NCBI GenBank assembly: GCA_034509755.1
Contig: CM067548.1
Location: forward strand, 13,902,018-13,966,017
Reading direction: 5' to 3'
Length of the DNA: 64,000 nucleotides
Source: Anisodus tanguticus
Lineage: Eukaryota > Streptophyta > Magnoliopsida > Solanales > Solanaceae
Both the position numbers and the translations under genes were made by a program. Of the stretch, positions 21,691 through 34,139 are shown piece after piece (the first letter of the stretch is position 1; each line of letters starts with the position of its first letter). The notes below the pieces were generated by a model that saw only the letters and a program-made list of their open reading frames with translations, had not been told where the DNA came from and ran no database searches.

Positions 21691-22880
21691 TAACAAGAAG
21701 CAGAGCATCGTCGAGTTTTGACATAGCACCCCAATGGTCAAGCATGGAAAGACAGAGCATCAGAGGCCCAGAAAAAGCTAGGATACAAAATACAGATTTC
21801 CACCTAGGAAGGATAGCGTGGGTTAAAGATAAAGATCAGTAAGGATTCATACATGTTCTTATCAAAATTATCGCTCTCAACAGTTGATAGTCAACAAAAT
21901 AACATAATTGACCCCGTTTTTACCAGAACAAAGTTATTCATGCTGCTAAGGATTATGCTAGTTGTCCATTAACAACAGGTCGTAAGATTTTGGGACATTT
22001 AAACACCTAGAATCCCAAGTAGGGGAGGGGGGCTCAGTGCAATACAATTCAAAGATTCCCCAAGGAAAGTTTAGGTATGTAGAGAAGACCCTTGTAGTTC
22101 GCTCCCAAATAGGCGGTCGAGTCGAGCACACATTTTAGATGCTTGAAGGTACGATACATGAAGGTATGCTGGACCTATAAGAAGAATGAGATGACCATCT
22201 ATCCTGCTATGAGATGCATATTATGGCGGTTATTATATTACCATCAATATAGATTCTTATAATTCCTGGTATGGTTGGGAGTATAGGTCGTCGATCAATT
22301 GCCTTGCCATAAGAAAATAAGAATTATTTCAACCTGTGTTGGTACCGTTAGTCTCCAAGGTTATGGAAGAAGTAAACTTCCTTAAGAAGTTAAGGTGATC
22401 ATTCAGGATTGCCAAGAATCACCTGTTGATGTGCGATACCAAAAGCTTACAAACATCATTAATGGTTGGTTGATTTTTTATAAGGTTTTGCCTATAAAAG
22501 GCATGATAAGATTCGACCAGAAAAGCAAGTGTACATGCGGGTTCAGTAGACTATATAACATCACTCAGAGATCTAACCAAGTGATCTATGAGCTTAAGAT
22601 TTTCTTCGAAATCAGTGAAAGCTCATTCAATTTTCACGAAATGATATTACTGAGGTATATAGAAAGTTTCTCTCGTATATTGCCTATCGAGAAATTTTGG
22701 ATTACTAAAGACATGTCCTATGAAGAGGTCTCAATTAATGCCCTTTAGCACTAAGTTCAGAAGTTTTGGACTTATGAGGTAGCATTCATTAATGTATTGT
22801 GGAGAAACAATAGCATAAACAAGATGACATGAGAGGCTGAGAAGAGCATGATATCTAGATATTCTCGCATAATTTGGACA
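21691..22880 (+). pseudogene. Integrase end and chromodomain remnant (Tekay)
   Basis: Strongly eroded but in the right order. Near 21740 the text MVKHGKTEHQRP resembles the end of the integrase zinc-binding region. 22395-22748 then follows the GPY/F module (KVLPIKGMIRF, then a Gln-Val-x-Tyr-Glu-Leu block), a region corresponding to the HVSMLRK linker, and the SYEEVSINAL block. After a stop at 22747, VLWRNNSINKMT and EAEKSMISRYS (to about 22860) match the Tekay-type chromodomain, which normally directs integration to heterochromatin. Amino-acid identity to the usual pattern is low. Confidence 0.6.
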
Positions 22881-23235
22881 TCAGGTTTACGTGATGTCAG
22901 TGTGCTATGATTCCATTATTCATACTCTATTGCAACGGACTTGTCTTGTGCACCTATATAGATGATGAAAATAGCATGGATGTGATGGACGCAAATCAAA
23001 CGCTGAGATTGGATAGTCGAGGTATGTTGTGGCTTACCCTTTTGATTACCTTGATAGATCGACGGTCGTGTGAGGCCGGTATAATATTATATTGCTTTGG
23101 ATGGCCCTATGTTGGTTCTGGCTGCTTGACAGGTTTTGGGTTAGTCCTACTATTAGAGGAAACTCTATCGAAATTCTACTAAAAACCTAAGAGTTAAAAA
23201 TTTCAGGTATGTTCCTTAACATTCGAGGTTGAATT

Positions 23236-23252
23236 TTCTTAAGGGAGGAGGA
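23236..23252 (+). other. Polypurine tract
   Basis: TTCTTAAGGGAGGAGGA directly before the LTR at 23253, the same form as at 35784-35801 and, in reverse, at 26638-26660. Confidence 0.7.
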
Positions 23253-25468
23253 TATTACACCCCGCGATTTTGCGTGTGATCGAATGTATAGTTAGTTGAT
23301 TTGAGCTCCCGCAAATTGAGCCCCTCTCCGAAGGTTACGCATGATGTATATGACTGTGGTGAAGGTATATGAAAGGTTGTAAGTCAATTGAATTAAAGGA
23401 AACACATCTCAACAAAGTTTGACAAAAAATAAACGATACGCTAAATATTCCGCCCCACAAAAGTCGTTCTGCCTCACTGATGGGGTAGGGGATTAAGGAT
23501 ACCCCTCATCCACCTTTCTACCACCATATGAAGTGAGAGATGTGGCCGTAGACCACCATCTGCATCGCATATCGACCCGCACATGGGAGGCGATGAGGAG
23601 TACTATTTAAGCCAAAAATCGGTGGCTTCTTGTCTTTATTTCATTTTCGATGCTAAACACTCTCAAACATTCCCCAAAGGTTCCTACATCATCCAGGGTC
23701 TATTACATACCAAGTTTGAAGGGAAATTATCCATGGATGATCCATGGAAGCTTTAAAATCTCCTTAAGGCAAAGGGCAGTGGAGAATCTTCTTGTACTTG
23801 GATAATAGCTCATGGTGCAAGTTCTCTTGAATGGTTTTAGGTAAGTTCTTGATGTTCTTAATGATCTTTATCTTCTTATAACTCAGTCAAAGTTATTGAT
23901 GAAGGTAACTTGTGATAGTTAAGTGAAAACTCCATAAAAGAATTGCTATGGTTCTTGGATTGTTCCAAAGTAAGCTTTGAGATGATCATATCTAAAAGTT
24001 GAAGGATGTAGTGTTAGAGATTATGTAGTATGAATGATAATCTTGTTGTTATTAATTGTGTTGTTTTGATTTTTGTTGATGTTGTGTTGAAAATGAGGTA
24101 ATAGCATGATTGATAACCTTGGACACCATAATATGAAAACATGCCTTCTAGGTGATCGACAAAATGTCGTAGTGAGTCAATTCTTGATCTATGGATTCCG
24201 TCTTGACTCGAATCATCTATATTATATAGATAATCATTCGTAACACTCTCGGGAGTTCGCAAAGTGTTGGTAGTGAAGAAATACAGATATGTAAGGCTAT
24301 CTCTTTCTTTTAAAAGCATGAAATCCAAAGTGTATTGTTTTCAAAAAGAAACGTCAAAAGAATCACTTTGTTCATACTTCGATCATCCCTTATCTGGAGT
24401 AATTCTCTTATTATTATTGTGTCCTATTCTCATGGTTATTTGGTTGTTCATTCAAGTATCTTAAGCCTTTGAAAAGGAGTGTCCCTAAGAGTTAATCGTC
24501 GAATCGACCAAGAGTCATTCCAAGTAAAGTCAAAGGGTTTTGAGTTCCAAAGAGGCCATAAGTGCCATTGCTGTCACAATATATTATCCACACCACCAAA
24601 CCTATGCTGGTGAGCAGTTATATACAAATATATATATATATATATATATATACATACATATATATATATATTTATTTATTTTACGACACCACGCCGCATT
24701 ATAATCATTCGGGTAGGCACTTATATATGCACACTACTGCAGTTGGAAAGATTATGATGATAGCCCTAAAGAGCGGTATAGTGATGACAAAGTAGCTTGA
24801 TATGTGGCATTTATATATACTTACATACGTATACAAAGAAATTATTTAAGCAAAGTATGCATATTCCTTGCCCACAGAGGCATAAAGAGTACATGTTATT
24901 GCACTCAATTACAGTTTCAGCTTTATGATTCATTCACAGTATTGTATCGGTTTATAGTTTCAGCCTTACATATTCAGTATATTTTTCATACTGGTGACCC
25001 CTTGATCGGGCGTTGTGTTTCATTCCCACATGTAAAGATAAGGATACGGATGATACCTCGCAGTAGGTGACTCGTCTCAGCTGAAGGTTGTCATGCTCCT
25101 TTTCTCCGGAGTTGTTTAGTGAAATGAGAAGTATGGTGGTTGTATATGTATTCATAGTTGGGTATGGTGAGGCCATATCCCGGCCAGATGTTTTTGATAC
25201 ACTCTCTAGAGGTTGTACATAGTCGTCTTGTGCATAATAGTCTTCTGTGGCCTAGTCGGCCCTTCCAGTTGTCTGATGTGTTTGCATAAGTCTTGTTGTC
25301 CTTGTTGTATATATATGTATGTTGGGCCTTTTCTGAGTGCAGGTGACTACATCTTTTAGATCACTTGTTGGCCCATGTATTGTTGAGTACGTCACATACA
25401 TCATGGGTGGTACGCTCAGCCCTAGGGCACAAAGTGCCGGCCACACCCCGTAAGGTTGGAGTGTGACA
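23253..25468 (+). repeat. Tekay-type 3' LTR
   Basis: Starts TATTACACCCCGCGATTTTG (the expected TG is TA here) and ends GGTTGGAGTGTGACA. Its first part matches the LTR at 16465. Its later part (after about 24480) instead resembles the LTR at 35802, for example the block GTCATGCTCCTTTTCTCCGG. A TA microsatellite lies at about 24630-24672. Confidence 0.75.
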
Positions 25469-26637
25469 AAGTAAATGCTAATGAATTTAGGAATAGACTT
25501 ACAAATCACAAAATTCTCAACTAAACTATACTCCTCTCAATTTTAAGGTAGCAAGAATGTTAATTACAAGAGTAGAGTACTTATCACCAATTACTTTTCT
25601 TAAATTTCCTAATCGAGTACACTTCTAATGAGTCATGCCAAATGAAGGAAGGGATAGCCATTACATACCTTGGATACCAACCCTTTTCTAATTACAATGA
25701 AGAGATCCTCCAACACACGTTAATTTTAATTGCTCGTACGAGCTCGTAAAATGTCATAGACAATGAGTCATGCTTTGGCTACCCTCTTTCAAACTCCTCG
25801 TCACTTTACTTCACTACGAAGTAACTTTGATCTGCTTTAAATGGAAATATTACTGCCACAAACTTGCTATTGTGTAACTTTTTTTGTAAAGGAAAATCAT
25901 ATAACTAATATGAGAAGTAAGATCTTAATTTAACGTTGTAAATCACGCTGCTGGTGTATATGCATGTTGTCTTTGTCTTGAGAGAAATTCATCCAAATTG
26001 AGATGAGAATCCAATATGTTTAATGATTAGTAAGCATAAATGTCCACCTTGACACTTCATAAGTTGTCACTTGTCATTCTATTTTCACGTGCATATTTGC
26101 AATTCCATATCTTGCCTTATTATCTACGAATAAAATTATTATCCATGTAATATTTATTGGATAATCTTAATTAATTTTTTTATCTCAATTCACTTAATAA
26201 TAATTACTTTTAACACACTTCAAATACTTTTTATCACGGTCATGTGATGTAGCATTGGCCCGTAGCATCTTTTGGCACACACCAAATATTATTTTTAGTC
26301 ATCATCGTCACACTTCAAGATCTTTAAATTATTTTAGGACCTCATCCTTTTATACACCGAGCTATTAATCTGCATATTTGAATATGACAAACATTCTCCG
26401 GAACTCAAATCTACTTACACACATCGAATGGTTCAAACCATAGCCCGCAAGTACGGGGTATTTCATTTACATTGATTAAATTTATACTCTTCAATTCGTT
26501 TAACCTCCAACCTTCAAGACACTTATGACTTCCTAAACATATAATAAACACTTATATCTAAAAGATAATCTTGTCCTTCGAGCTTATGTCGACTAACTTA
26601 CGATATAATTTAATATATGAAAATACGGGATGTAACA
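25469..26637 (-). repeat. 3' LTR of the gag-only element, partial
   Basis: Matches 29506-30732 closely from AAGTAAATGCTAATGAA to the end TGTAACA. It is cut at 25468/25469, exactly where the other element's LTR ends in TGACA. About 1.07 kb of the LTR is missing. Confidence 0.75.
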
Positions 26638-27129
26638 TACTCCCCCTCCCTAAGAAATATTCACCCTCGAATGTGAAAAGAAGCGAATCCTAATGGTCTC
26701 TCAACATATGGGTGCTTAGATCTAACCCCTCTTCCTATGGCTATATCCTAAATAATTCTTCACCTCGCATAATCAACTACACTCCCTAAACCTACCTAAT
26801 GACCATACTTATCCATAGATACACAATATCAGTATATGATTTAACTTATCGACAACTACAATTCAATTGATCATTTGATCTAGCTAACACAATTCACCTT
26901 AGGTAATGTTCTATAGGCCATGATTTGAATTTCCATGGGATGACTAATGGTATAATCAATCCTATATGATATCCTACCGACCTTGCAATTACATAGATCG
27001 GTTATATCTAATGAAATACGCTAATACCGCAAATGGTCCTATGGAATCCATATCTAATGGTAAGATCTCAACAACTACATAACATATAACAAGTAATTAC
27101 TAGGATTACAAATACATAAATGTCTAATG

Positions 27130-28285
27130 CAGAAACCATTGACACACCTGCAGTCTATTCTCGACTAGCACCTGAGCCTGAGGCTCCATCCCCGCCCTTA
27201 CCGCGGTCCTCCCAATTAAGATTTGGGCAATCTCGTATCATGTGACCATGGTCCCCACACCAGAATAACCCTCTAAACACATATGACATGGCTCAGCGTG
27301 CAACCGACCACACTGCCTATAAGGTGGCTAAGACGCCTCTATCTGACCTGTGCTTGAGAACCCTGATTATACATAGAACTCTATGATAGTTTAGCCTACC
27401 TATAAGATTGTGGCCCACTATTACTCTGTGTCTCCATGTACTCACTACTCATTCTGGCTCTCTTATGTTGCTATATATCTTAATTCTGATCGATCTGCTT
27501 TCTCTACCTACGCTCTTCCAAATTATAAGCAAATGCCTGAATACGAGAAATATCCATCTTCTCACTCAAAGATGTTATAGTACAATTATCAACTAAGTTC
27601 GGGTCAAGGCCTACCACAAACTAGAGATTGTACTCTCTGACACTCATATTTCGTTGTCTAAGGTTCAGAAATTGGTCAACTCTAGCCTCTCAAATATCTA
27701 ATGGAATGTAATGATCTAACAAGGTGTCTAAAAAATCCTCCAGATAGCAAGAGGTGTATCTGGTCCCCTGGACCTTTCTCATGCCTCATACCATAAGATA
27801 TCTATATCTCGTAGCTTGAACGTTGCTAGCTCTACAAATTCCATCTCGGAAGTGTGCATAACTCTGATGATTCAATGAAGTTGATCAATAAACTCCTAAG
27901 GGTCCTTCTCTTCATCCAACCCTGTAAACTCTAGGGGACTCAATCCAAAGAACTCTCGAATTCTGGAACTCCCCGGTTCCTCAAAGGGTCTAGCACTAGT
28001 CGGTGCCCTAGTAGAACGCTGAGCCTGAGAGACAACCAATTGTGTCAACAACTGTATCGCACTACATATATCCTGATAACGTAGAGACGGTGATGGAACT
28101 GACACTATTGGTGGTACTGAAGCTCCTCTTGACTTCTCTAGTGCTAGCAGAGTAGGTGATACCTAAGAAGGGGACCCGCCTTGGGCCTCATACTGGCCCA
28201 CTTAAACTGCGGGTGTCCCACTAGTACCTTCTACTGCAACTCCCTTAACCTTCTGTCTAGTTGTAGCCTTTCTAGTCAAAGGCAT
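27130..28285 (-). pseudogene. Gag of the gag-only element
   Basis: Begins ATG at 28285 (PLTRKATTRQKVKG) and soon meets a stop. The next frame, 28105-27896, contains QLLTQLVVSQAQRS and a REFFGLSPLEFTGLDEEKDP block, a standard Tekay gag landmark. Further on (about 27900-27700) come a FIDQLHRIIRVMHTSE block and an ELATFKLRD block. Near 27265-27220 the text WCGDHGHMIRDCP gives a nucleic-acid knuckle in which the first Cys is lost, while the C-x4-H-x4-C part stays. The gag would form particles and bind RNA; stops make this copy non-functional. Confidence 0.65.
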
Positions 28286-28475
28286 CGCTCTGTCTACAAA
28301 TATCAAAATATAAATTAAACTCAAACTCTTATGATTCGGCTCTATTTGGAGTAAGAATTAAATGTAACCAATCCTAAATACCCCGTGGTTTCCCATTTAT
28401 AAATATAGTGCATGACACACTTATAAACAAGACTCTACTAGACACGACTTTGTAGACTCCCTGAGACACAGACAT

Positions 28476-28487
28476 GCTCTGAAACCA
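28476..28487 (-). other. Primer-binding site of the gag-only element
   Basis: Read on the minus strand, TGGTTTCAGAGC follows the LTR end TATGACAAAG by a few bases. It has one difference from the initiator Met tRNA complement. Confidence 0.65.
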
Positions 28488-28490
28488 CTT

Positions 28491-30732
28491 TGTCATACCC
28501 CAACCTTGGTGGGGCGGACTACACCTAGTGCCACAATTATGCGAATGACATACTCTATAATACACGTAACTTACTATCCTCAACTACCTATAAATAAAGA
28601 TCCCAAAACACATATATAGACATATGGGCCTACAAGGCCCTAACTGTACAACACTACACTTATAAACATCGCCTACTGACCACAAGTGTACATACATCTA
28701 CAAAAGCGTCTAAGAGTATCTGACCAAAATAACTTGGTCAGGACACAACCTCGACCTACCCAAATAGCATGTCCAACTATATCACCGGCGTCTAGACTTG
28801 ACTACTCCAAAAGAAAGTGGAGCTCACCAAAACTCTGCTAATCAACAGGAATATTTACTGGAAAATTGGCCCATCTGAGAACATGGACCTGCAGCATGAC
28901 GTACAACGTCGACGTAAGTACAAAATAATATACTAAATATGTAAGCTAGATAATCACAATAACAAATACTAAAGCCTAGAGTAGAAACAAGTAGACAAGT
29001 AATAATGAGTGTAATGAGGACTGTCAATTACTTGTAAGTCACACTCTACTGAAACGTTTATCAATTGTACCAACTAAAGTATCATAACGGATTTAAGTTA
29101 CATCTACCGCACTCTACTGTCTCGAAATACGCTATGCTTAGAGCAACAAATAGGCCTTGGAAGGACAACAAATAGGCCTCGGAAGCCGTCAAATAAGCCT
29201 CAATGTCTAGCAAGTGAGCCCGAAGGTTAGAAAATAAGCTCAAAGGCAGACAAATAAGCCGTAAGGGCCAATAGGTCATATCGCTCAACACAACTAAGAT
29301 TTATGTATGTTAACTCATCCAACTAAAGTTTTCCCCTTCCGAAGGTACAACATATGATACAATTGTTTATAAGTAATGCAACTAAGGAAGTAACACTACT
29401 AATGTTACCCGCACGGACAACTATACGACTAACAAATGTGTGACCCAATGCTTACAAGCCGATTTACTTACTATTGATGATAACTCTGTCATAACAAATC
29501 AAGTAAATGCTAATGAACTTAGGAATAGACTTACAAATCACAAAATTCTCAACTCAACTATACGCCTCTCAATTTCAAGGTAGCAAAAATGTCAATTACA
29601 AGAGTAGAGTACTTATCACCAATTACTTTTCATAAATTTCCTAGTTGAGTACATTTCTAATGAGTCATGCCAAATGAAGGAAGGGATAGCCATTACATAT
29701 CTTGGATACCGACCCTTCGATAATTACAACGAAGAGCCCATCTAATACACGTTAATTTTAATTGATCGTACGAGCTCGTAAAAGGTCATAGACGATGAGT
29801 CATGCTTTGGCTACCCTCTTTCCAACTCCTCGTCACTTTACTTCACTATGAAGAAACCTTCGATTCACTTTAAATAGAAACGTTTCTGTCGCGAATTTGC
29901 TACTGTATAACTTGTTTCGTAAAGGAAAACCATATAACTAATATGAGAAGTAAGATCTTAATTTAATGTTGTAAATCACTTTGCTGGTGTATATGCATGT
30001 TGTATTTGTCTTGAGAGAAATTCATCCAAATGGAGATGAGAGTCCAATGTGTTTAATGATTAGTAAGCATAAATGTCCACCTTGACACTTTATAAGTTGT
30101 CACTTGTCATTCATGCATAACATGTGCTATGACTAATCAATTTATTATGACAACATAATGCATTTTTTCTATTTTCACGTGCATATTTGCAATTCCATAT
30201 CTTGCCTTATTATCTGCGAATAAAATTGGTGTCCACGTAATATTTATCTGATAATCTTAATTATTTTTTTTATCTCAATTCATGTAAATAATAATTACTT
30301 TTAACACAATTCAAATACTTTTTATCACGGTAATGTGATATAGCACTAGCCCATAGCATCTTTTGTCACACACTAAATATTATTTCTAATCATCGTCGTT
30401 ACACTTTAAAATCTTTAAATTATTTCAGGAACACATCCTTTTATACACCGAGCTCTCAATCTACATATTTGAATATGACAAACATTCTCCAGAACTCAAA
30501 TCTACTTACACACGTCGAGCGGTTCAGACCATAGCCCGAACATACGGGGTATTACATTTACATTGATGAAATTTATACTCTTCAATTCGTTTAACCTCCA
30601 ACCTTCATGACACTTACTTATGACTTCCTAAACATAGTATAAACACTTATCATCTAAAAGATATTCTTGTCCTTCGAGCTTATGTCAATAACTTACGACA
30701 CAACTTAATAAATATAAATACATGATGTAACA
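28491..30732 (-). repeat. 5' LTR of the gag-only element
   Basis: 2,242 bp, on the minus strand from TGTTACATCATG (30732) to GGGTATGACA (28491). The half nearest 30732 is duplicated in the partial 3' LTR at 25469-26637. A short array of AATAGGCCT/CAAATAAGCC words lies at about 29150-29270. Confidence 0.75.
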
Positions 30733-30746
30733 CGACTGTTAGGGTA

Positions 30747-31960
30747 TTGAATGTTGACGCAGGAGAAGGTACCAGTCAGGTTCCACCCGCCAATATGGGA
30801 TATCATGAGCCTCAGAATGAGGCCTTATCTCAGACCTCCAGAACCCCTCCACCTCCTAAGTTGTTGAGGGGAGTTGTTGAGCCTCTAGTTCCTTCACCAA
30901 CTTTTCCTGAGCGAGATCTATATATGGGTAGTGTGGTTCAATTGTTGACTTGACTAGTGGTCGGTCAGACCCAATGTCAGGTTCCTAGATCTTCTTACAG
31001 AGATGTTAGCACAAGATTTTAGAGCTTCATTAATTTGGATCGTCCAGTATTTACAGGGTCAAATCCAAATAAGGACCTATAAAATTTCTTGGACTAGATG
31101 CAGCGGACTTTGCGAGTGATGCATGCCACCGGTAATAAGTTAGTAGAGTTGGCTTCTTATAGATTGAGGGATGTTGTTGTGACATAGTACGAGACATGAG
31201 AGTAGTCTAGGGGACCTCGTGCCCCATCAGTAGGGTGGAAATATTTTTTTGTGGCCTTCTTATAACACTTTCTATCGGTCGAGCTTCGACGGGCTAGGAG
31301 AGATAGATTTTTACATCTGGAGCAGGGCAATATAAGTATACGGGAATACAATATGCAATTCAACTCTTTGGCCAGATATGCTCCTACTATAGAAGTGGAG
31401 ATGAGTGATAGGGTTTATCGATTTGTTAATGGTTTGGGACAGCATCTGGTGAATGAATGTACTACAATTTCTCTGAATCCGGGTATGGACATCTCTCATA
31501 TACATGCGTACACTTAAAATTTGAAAGACCGTAAGCGGTAACAACGGGTCGAACGAGAGCAGGGTCGAGGTCAGCATAATAGGGCCTGATCTGTGGGTGA
31601 TTTTAGTGAGTTCATAGGTGGACCCAGACCTTAGTCTTCTAGATATCTAGTATATCCGGCAACTATTTCACCCCCACGGTTTCAAGGACTACACGGGGAT
31701 CAATCTACTTATTCTAGACATGATCAGAGTTTCCGGGTATTAGGTTCATAGTGTAGAGGGGACTATAGTCAGGCGAGGCCGTCTTTGCCTCATTATGACT
31801 AGTGTAGTAGAGCCCATTTCAGGCAATGTCATCAGGATAAGATTTGTGTTATTCTTGTGGGCAGCCAAACCATATTATAAGGAATTGTCTATCGAGGGGC
31901 GGGGGTGGCATGAATAGACGACTAGGTCAGTAGCTACTTTTTTATCTTCAGTATGCCCTC
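30747..31960 (+). pseudogene. Tekay gag
   Basis: The 30747-30953 frame is the Pro-rich N-terminal region, followed after a stop by the capsid part: a block beginning FINLDRPVFTGSNPNKDL, then MQRTLRVMHATGNKLVELAS and YRLRDVVVT, then REYNMQFNSLARYAPT (about 31340) and DRVYRFVNGLGQHL. These are the Tekay gag landmarks in the right order. The zinc-knuckle region (about 31790-31900) is frame-shifted and not recoverable by eye. At least six stops interrupt it. Confidence 0.75.
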
Positions 31961-32099
31961 CTAGGCAAGGTTCGCAGCCACCAGCCAGTCGAGGCAGAGG
32001 TAGGGGTGGAGCATCCAGTTCGGGTGCTAATTAGAATCTTATCTATAAACTAGTAGGTAATCAGGAGTCATCCCTGGATGTCATCATAAGTATATTGTC

Positions 32100-32493
32100 T
32101 ATTTTCTTTTGAGACGTGTATGCATTGATTGATACTGGTTCTACTTTATCGTATGTCACCCCGTTCGTTGCTAATAAGTTTGATAAAGAACCCAAACTAT
32201 TAAGTGAACCATTTGCAATATCTACATCGGTTAATATTTCTATAATTGCAAGACGAGTATATCGCAATTATATAGTGGACATTGCTGGTCGTCGTACTTT
32301 AGCAAGCCTGGTAGAGTTAGAAATGGTAGATTTTGACGTGATTATGGGCATGGATTGGCTAGCCTCACGTTATTCTACTGTGGATTGTCGAACTAAAGTT
32401 GTTCGATTTCATTTTTCGAATGAACTAGTCCTAGAATGGAAGGGGAATCCCATAACACCTAAGGATATGTTTATTTCCTACCTTAAAGCGTAG
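32100..32493 (+). pseudogene. Tekay aspartic protease
   Basis: The active site ALIDTGSTLSYVTPF is intact (Asp-Thr-Gly-Ser at 32131-32142). The flap and second half are represented by ASLVELEMVDFDVIMGMDWL. The frame is open for 125 codons, so this domain alone could still fold, but it is cut off from gag and RT by stops. Confidence 0.8.
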
Positions 32494-32577
32494 AAGATAA
32501 TTTCAAAGGGTTATATATATCATTTAGTTTAGGTCTGTGATGCTGAAATGAATCCCCTAAATCTCTAGTCTATCTAT

Positions 32578-33960
32578 GTGGTTAATGAATTCCCAAATGT
32601 ATTCCCAGACGAGCTTTTAAGTATTCCCCTTGAAAGGGACATTGACTTCACTATCGATGTGCTTTCGTGCACTCAAACAATATCTATTCATCCTTATAGA
32701 ATGGCTCTTGCTGAGTTGAAAGAATTGAAAGAAAAATTGAGGGGTTTGCTGGAAAAAGGCTTTATTAAGCCTAGTACCTCCAGTGGGGTACACCTGTATT
32801 ATTTGTTCGTAAGAAGGACGGATTGCTTAGAATGTGTACCGATTATCGTCATCTAAATAAGGTTACTATCGAGAATAAGTACCCTCTTCCAAGGATTGAT
32901 GATTTGTTTGACTACTTGCATGGCGTTAAGTACTTTTCAAAGATTGATCTTAGATTCAGGTATCACTAGTAACGGGTTAAAGAAAAGGACATTCGGAAAT
33001 CTGCTTTCAGAACTAGATATGACCATTATAAGTTCTTTGTAATGTCTTTCGGGCTTACTAATGCACAAACAACTTTTATGGACTTGATGAATCGGGTGTT
33101 CAAACCGTTCTTGGATATCTTTGTAATTGTATACATCGATGATATTCTGGTATATTCTCGGTCAGAAGTGGAGCATGTTGATCATTTGCGAGCAATGTTA
33201 CAAATGTTCGTAAGTTATATTCCAAGTTTTCAAAATGTGAGTTCTTGTTGAATTCAGTAGCCTTTCTTGGCCATATAGTCTCTGATGAAGGTATTAAGGT
33301 CGATAGCCAAAAAATTGAAGCTGTGAAGAATTGGCCAAGGCCTACTACTCCCACAGAAGTTTTGAGTTTCTTGGGCTTAATTGATATTTATCGGAGATTT
33401 GTAGAGAGTTTCTCTTCTATTGCTACTCCATTAACAAAACTGACCCATAAGATAACTAAGTTTCAATGGTCAAAAGTGCATGAGCAGAGTTTCCAGAAGG
33501 TTAAAGGTAAGTTGACGTCAGTACCTGTTTTAGCACTTCTTGAAGGCATAGAGGGGTATATTATGTATTGTGATGCATCCAAAGTTGGCCTAGGCTGTGT
33601 TATGATGTAGCATGGCAGGGTTATCACATATGCTTCAAGGCAGTTGAGAAAGCACGAGCAGAACTACCCAACTCATGATTTTGAGTTAGTAGCAGTAGTG
33701 TTTGCCCCGAAGATATGACGGCATTATCTATATGGGGTTCATGTTGATATTTATACTGACCACAAGGGCCTTCAATATATCTTCCATCAGAAGGAGCAAA
33801 TAAGGTGGCTTGAATTGATGAAAGACTATGATATCGATATTCTATATCATTATGTTAAGGAAAATGTGGTAACCGATGCTTTAAGCCTGAAGTCCATGGG
33901 TAGTTTGAGTGATGTTGCGGCAGAGAAGATGTCTATAACTAAAGATTTGTACTAGTTGGC
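32578..33960 (+). pseudogene. Tekay reverse transcriptase and RNase H
   Basis: RT starts with a FPNVFPDELLSIPLERDIDF block. A frameshift near 32800 moves the CTDYRHLNKVTIENKYPLPR block to another frame. Then come YFSKIDLR, FFVMSFGLTNAQTTFM and the intact catalytic YIDDILVYSR (33131-33160). After another frameshift, 33245-33610 has FLGHIVSDEGIKVDS and the thumb. RNase H follows with YCDASKVGLGCVM (33568-33606), a stop, then ITYASRQLRKHEQNYPTHD and IYTDHKGLQYI. Both active sites survive in sequence, but the frame does not. Confidence 0.85.
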
Positions 33961-34139
33961 TATCTTGAGTGTTCGATTGCTTGACTCAAGTGATTGGGGT
34001 GTTCTTCTTAAAAATATAGCAGAATCGTCATTGATAACTGAAGTAAAAGAACGACAGTTTGAAGATCCTGAATTGGTAGAATGAAAGAACGGATTACGCA
34101 ACAGAAGAAGTGGATATTGGAACTTGGTAATGATAGAGC

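Larger units (their letters stand above)
16465..25468 (+). mobile_element. Decayed Tekay-type chromovirus with unequal LTRs
   Basis: A 9-kb element bounded by two related long LTRs (16465-18486 and 23253-25468), with a PBS after the first and a polypurine tract before the second. The interior is about 4.8 kb and has no long frames, but 21700-22880 keeps weak yet ordered remains of integrase C-terminus and chromodomain, placing it in the Tekay/Del chromovirus lineage. The LTR pair is similar over roughly the first 1.3-1.4 kb (SINE excluded) and then differs strongly. The 5-bp flanks differ (GTTAT left, AAGTA right). Recombination between two elements is a better fit than one clean insertion. 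Confidence 0.7.
25469..30732 (-). mobile_element. Gag-only Tekay relative (TR-GAG-like), 3' LTR partial
   Basis: On the minus strand: a 2.2-kb 5' LTR (30732 to 28491), PBS at 28487-28476, a leader of about 190 bases, a gag-like frame from 28285, a CCHC-like remnant near 27230, about 500 bases of non-coding DNA, a polypurine tract at 26660-26638 and a 3' LTR of which only the first 1.17 kb (26637 to 25469) remains. No protease, RT, RNase H or integrase could fit in the 1.85-kb interior. This is the layout described for terminal-repeat retrotransposons with a GAG domain. It would depend on a related Tekay element for replication. Confidence 0.7.

Noticed and set aside
24630..24672. TA repeat as an origin or regulatory site
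   Set aside because: An ordinary microsatellite in an LTR; similar runs occur near 37143, 37211, 57200 and 60219.
16465..25468. LARD (large element with no coding ancestry)
   Set aside because: Integrase and chromodomain traces at 21691-22880 show it descends from a coding Tekay element.
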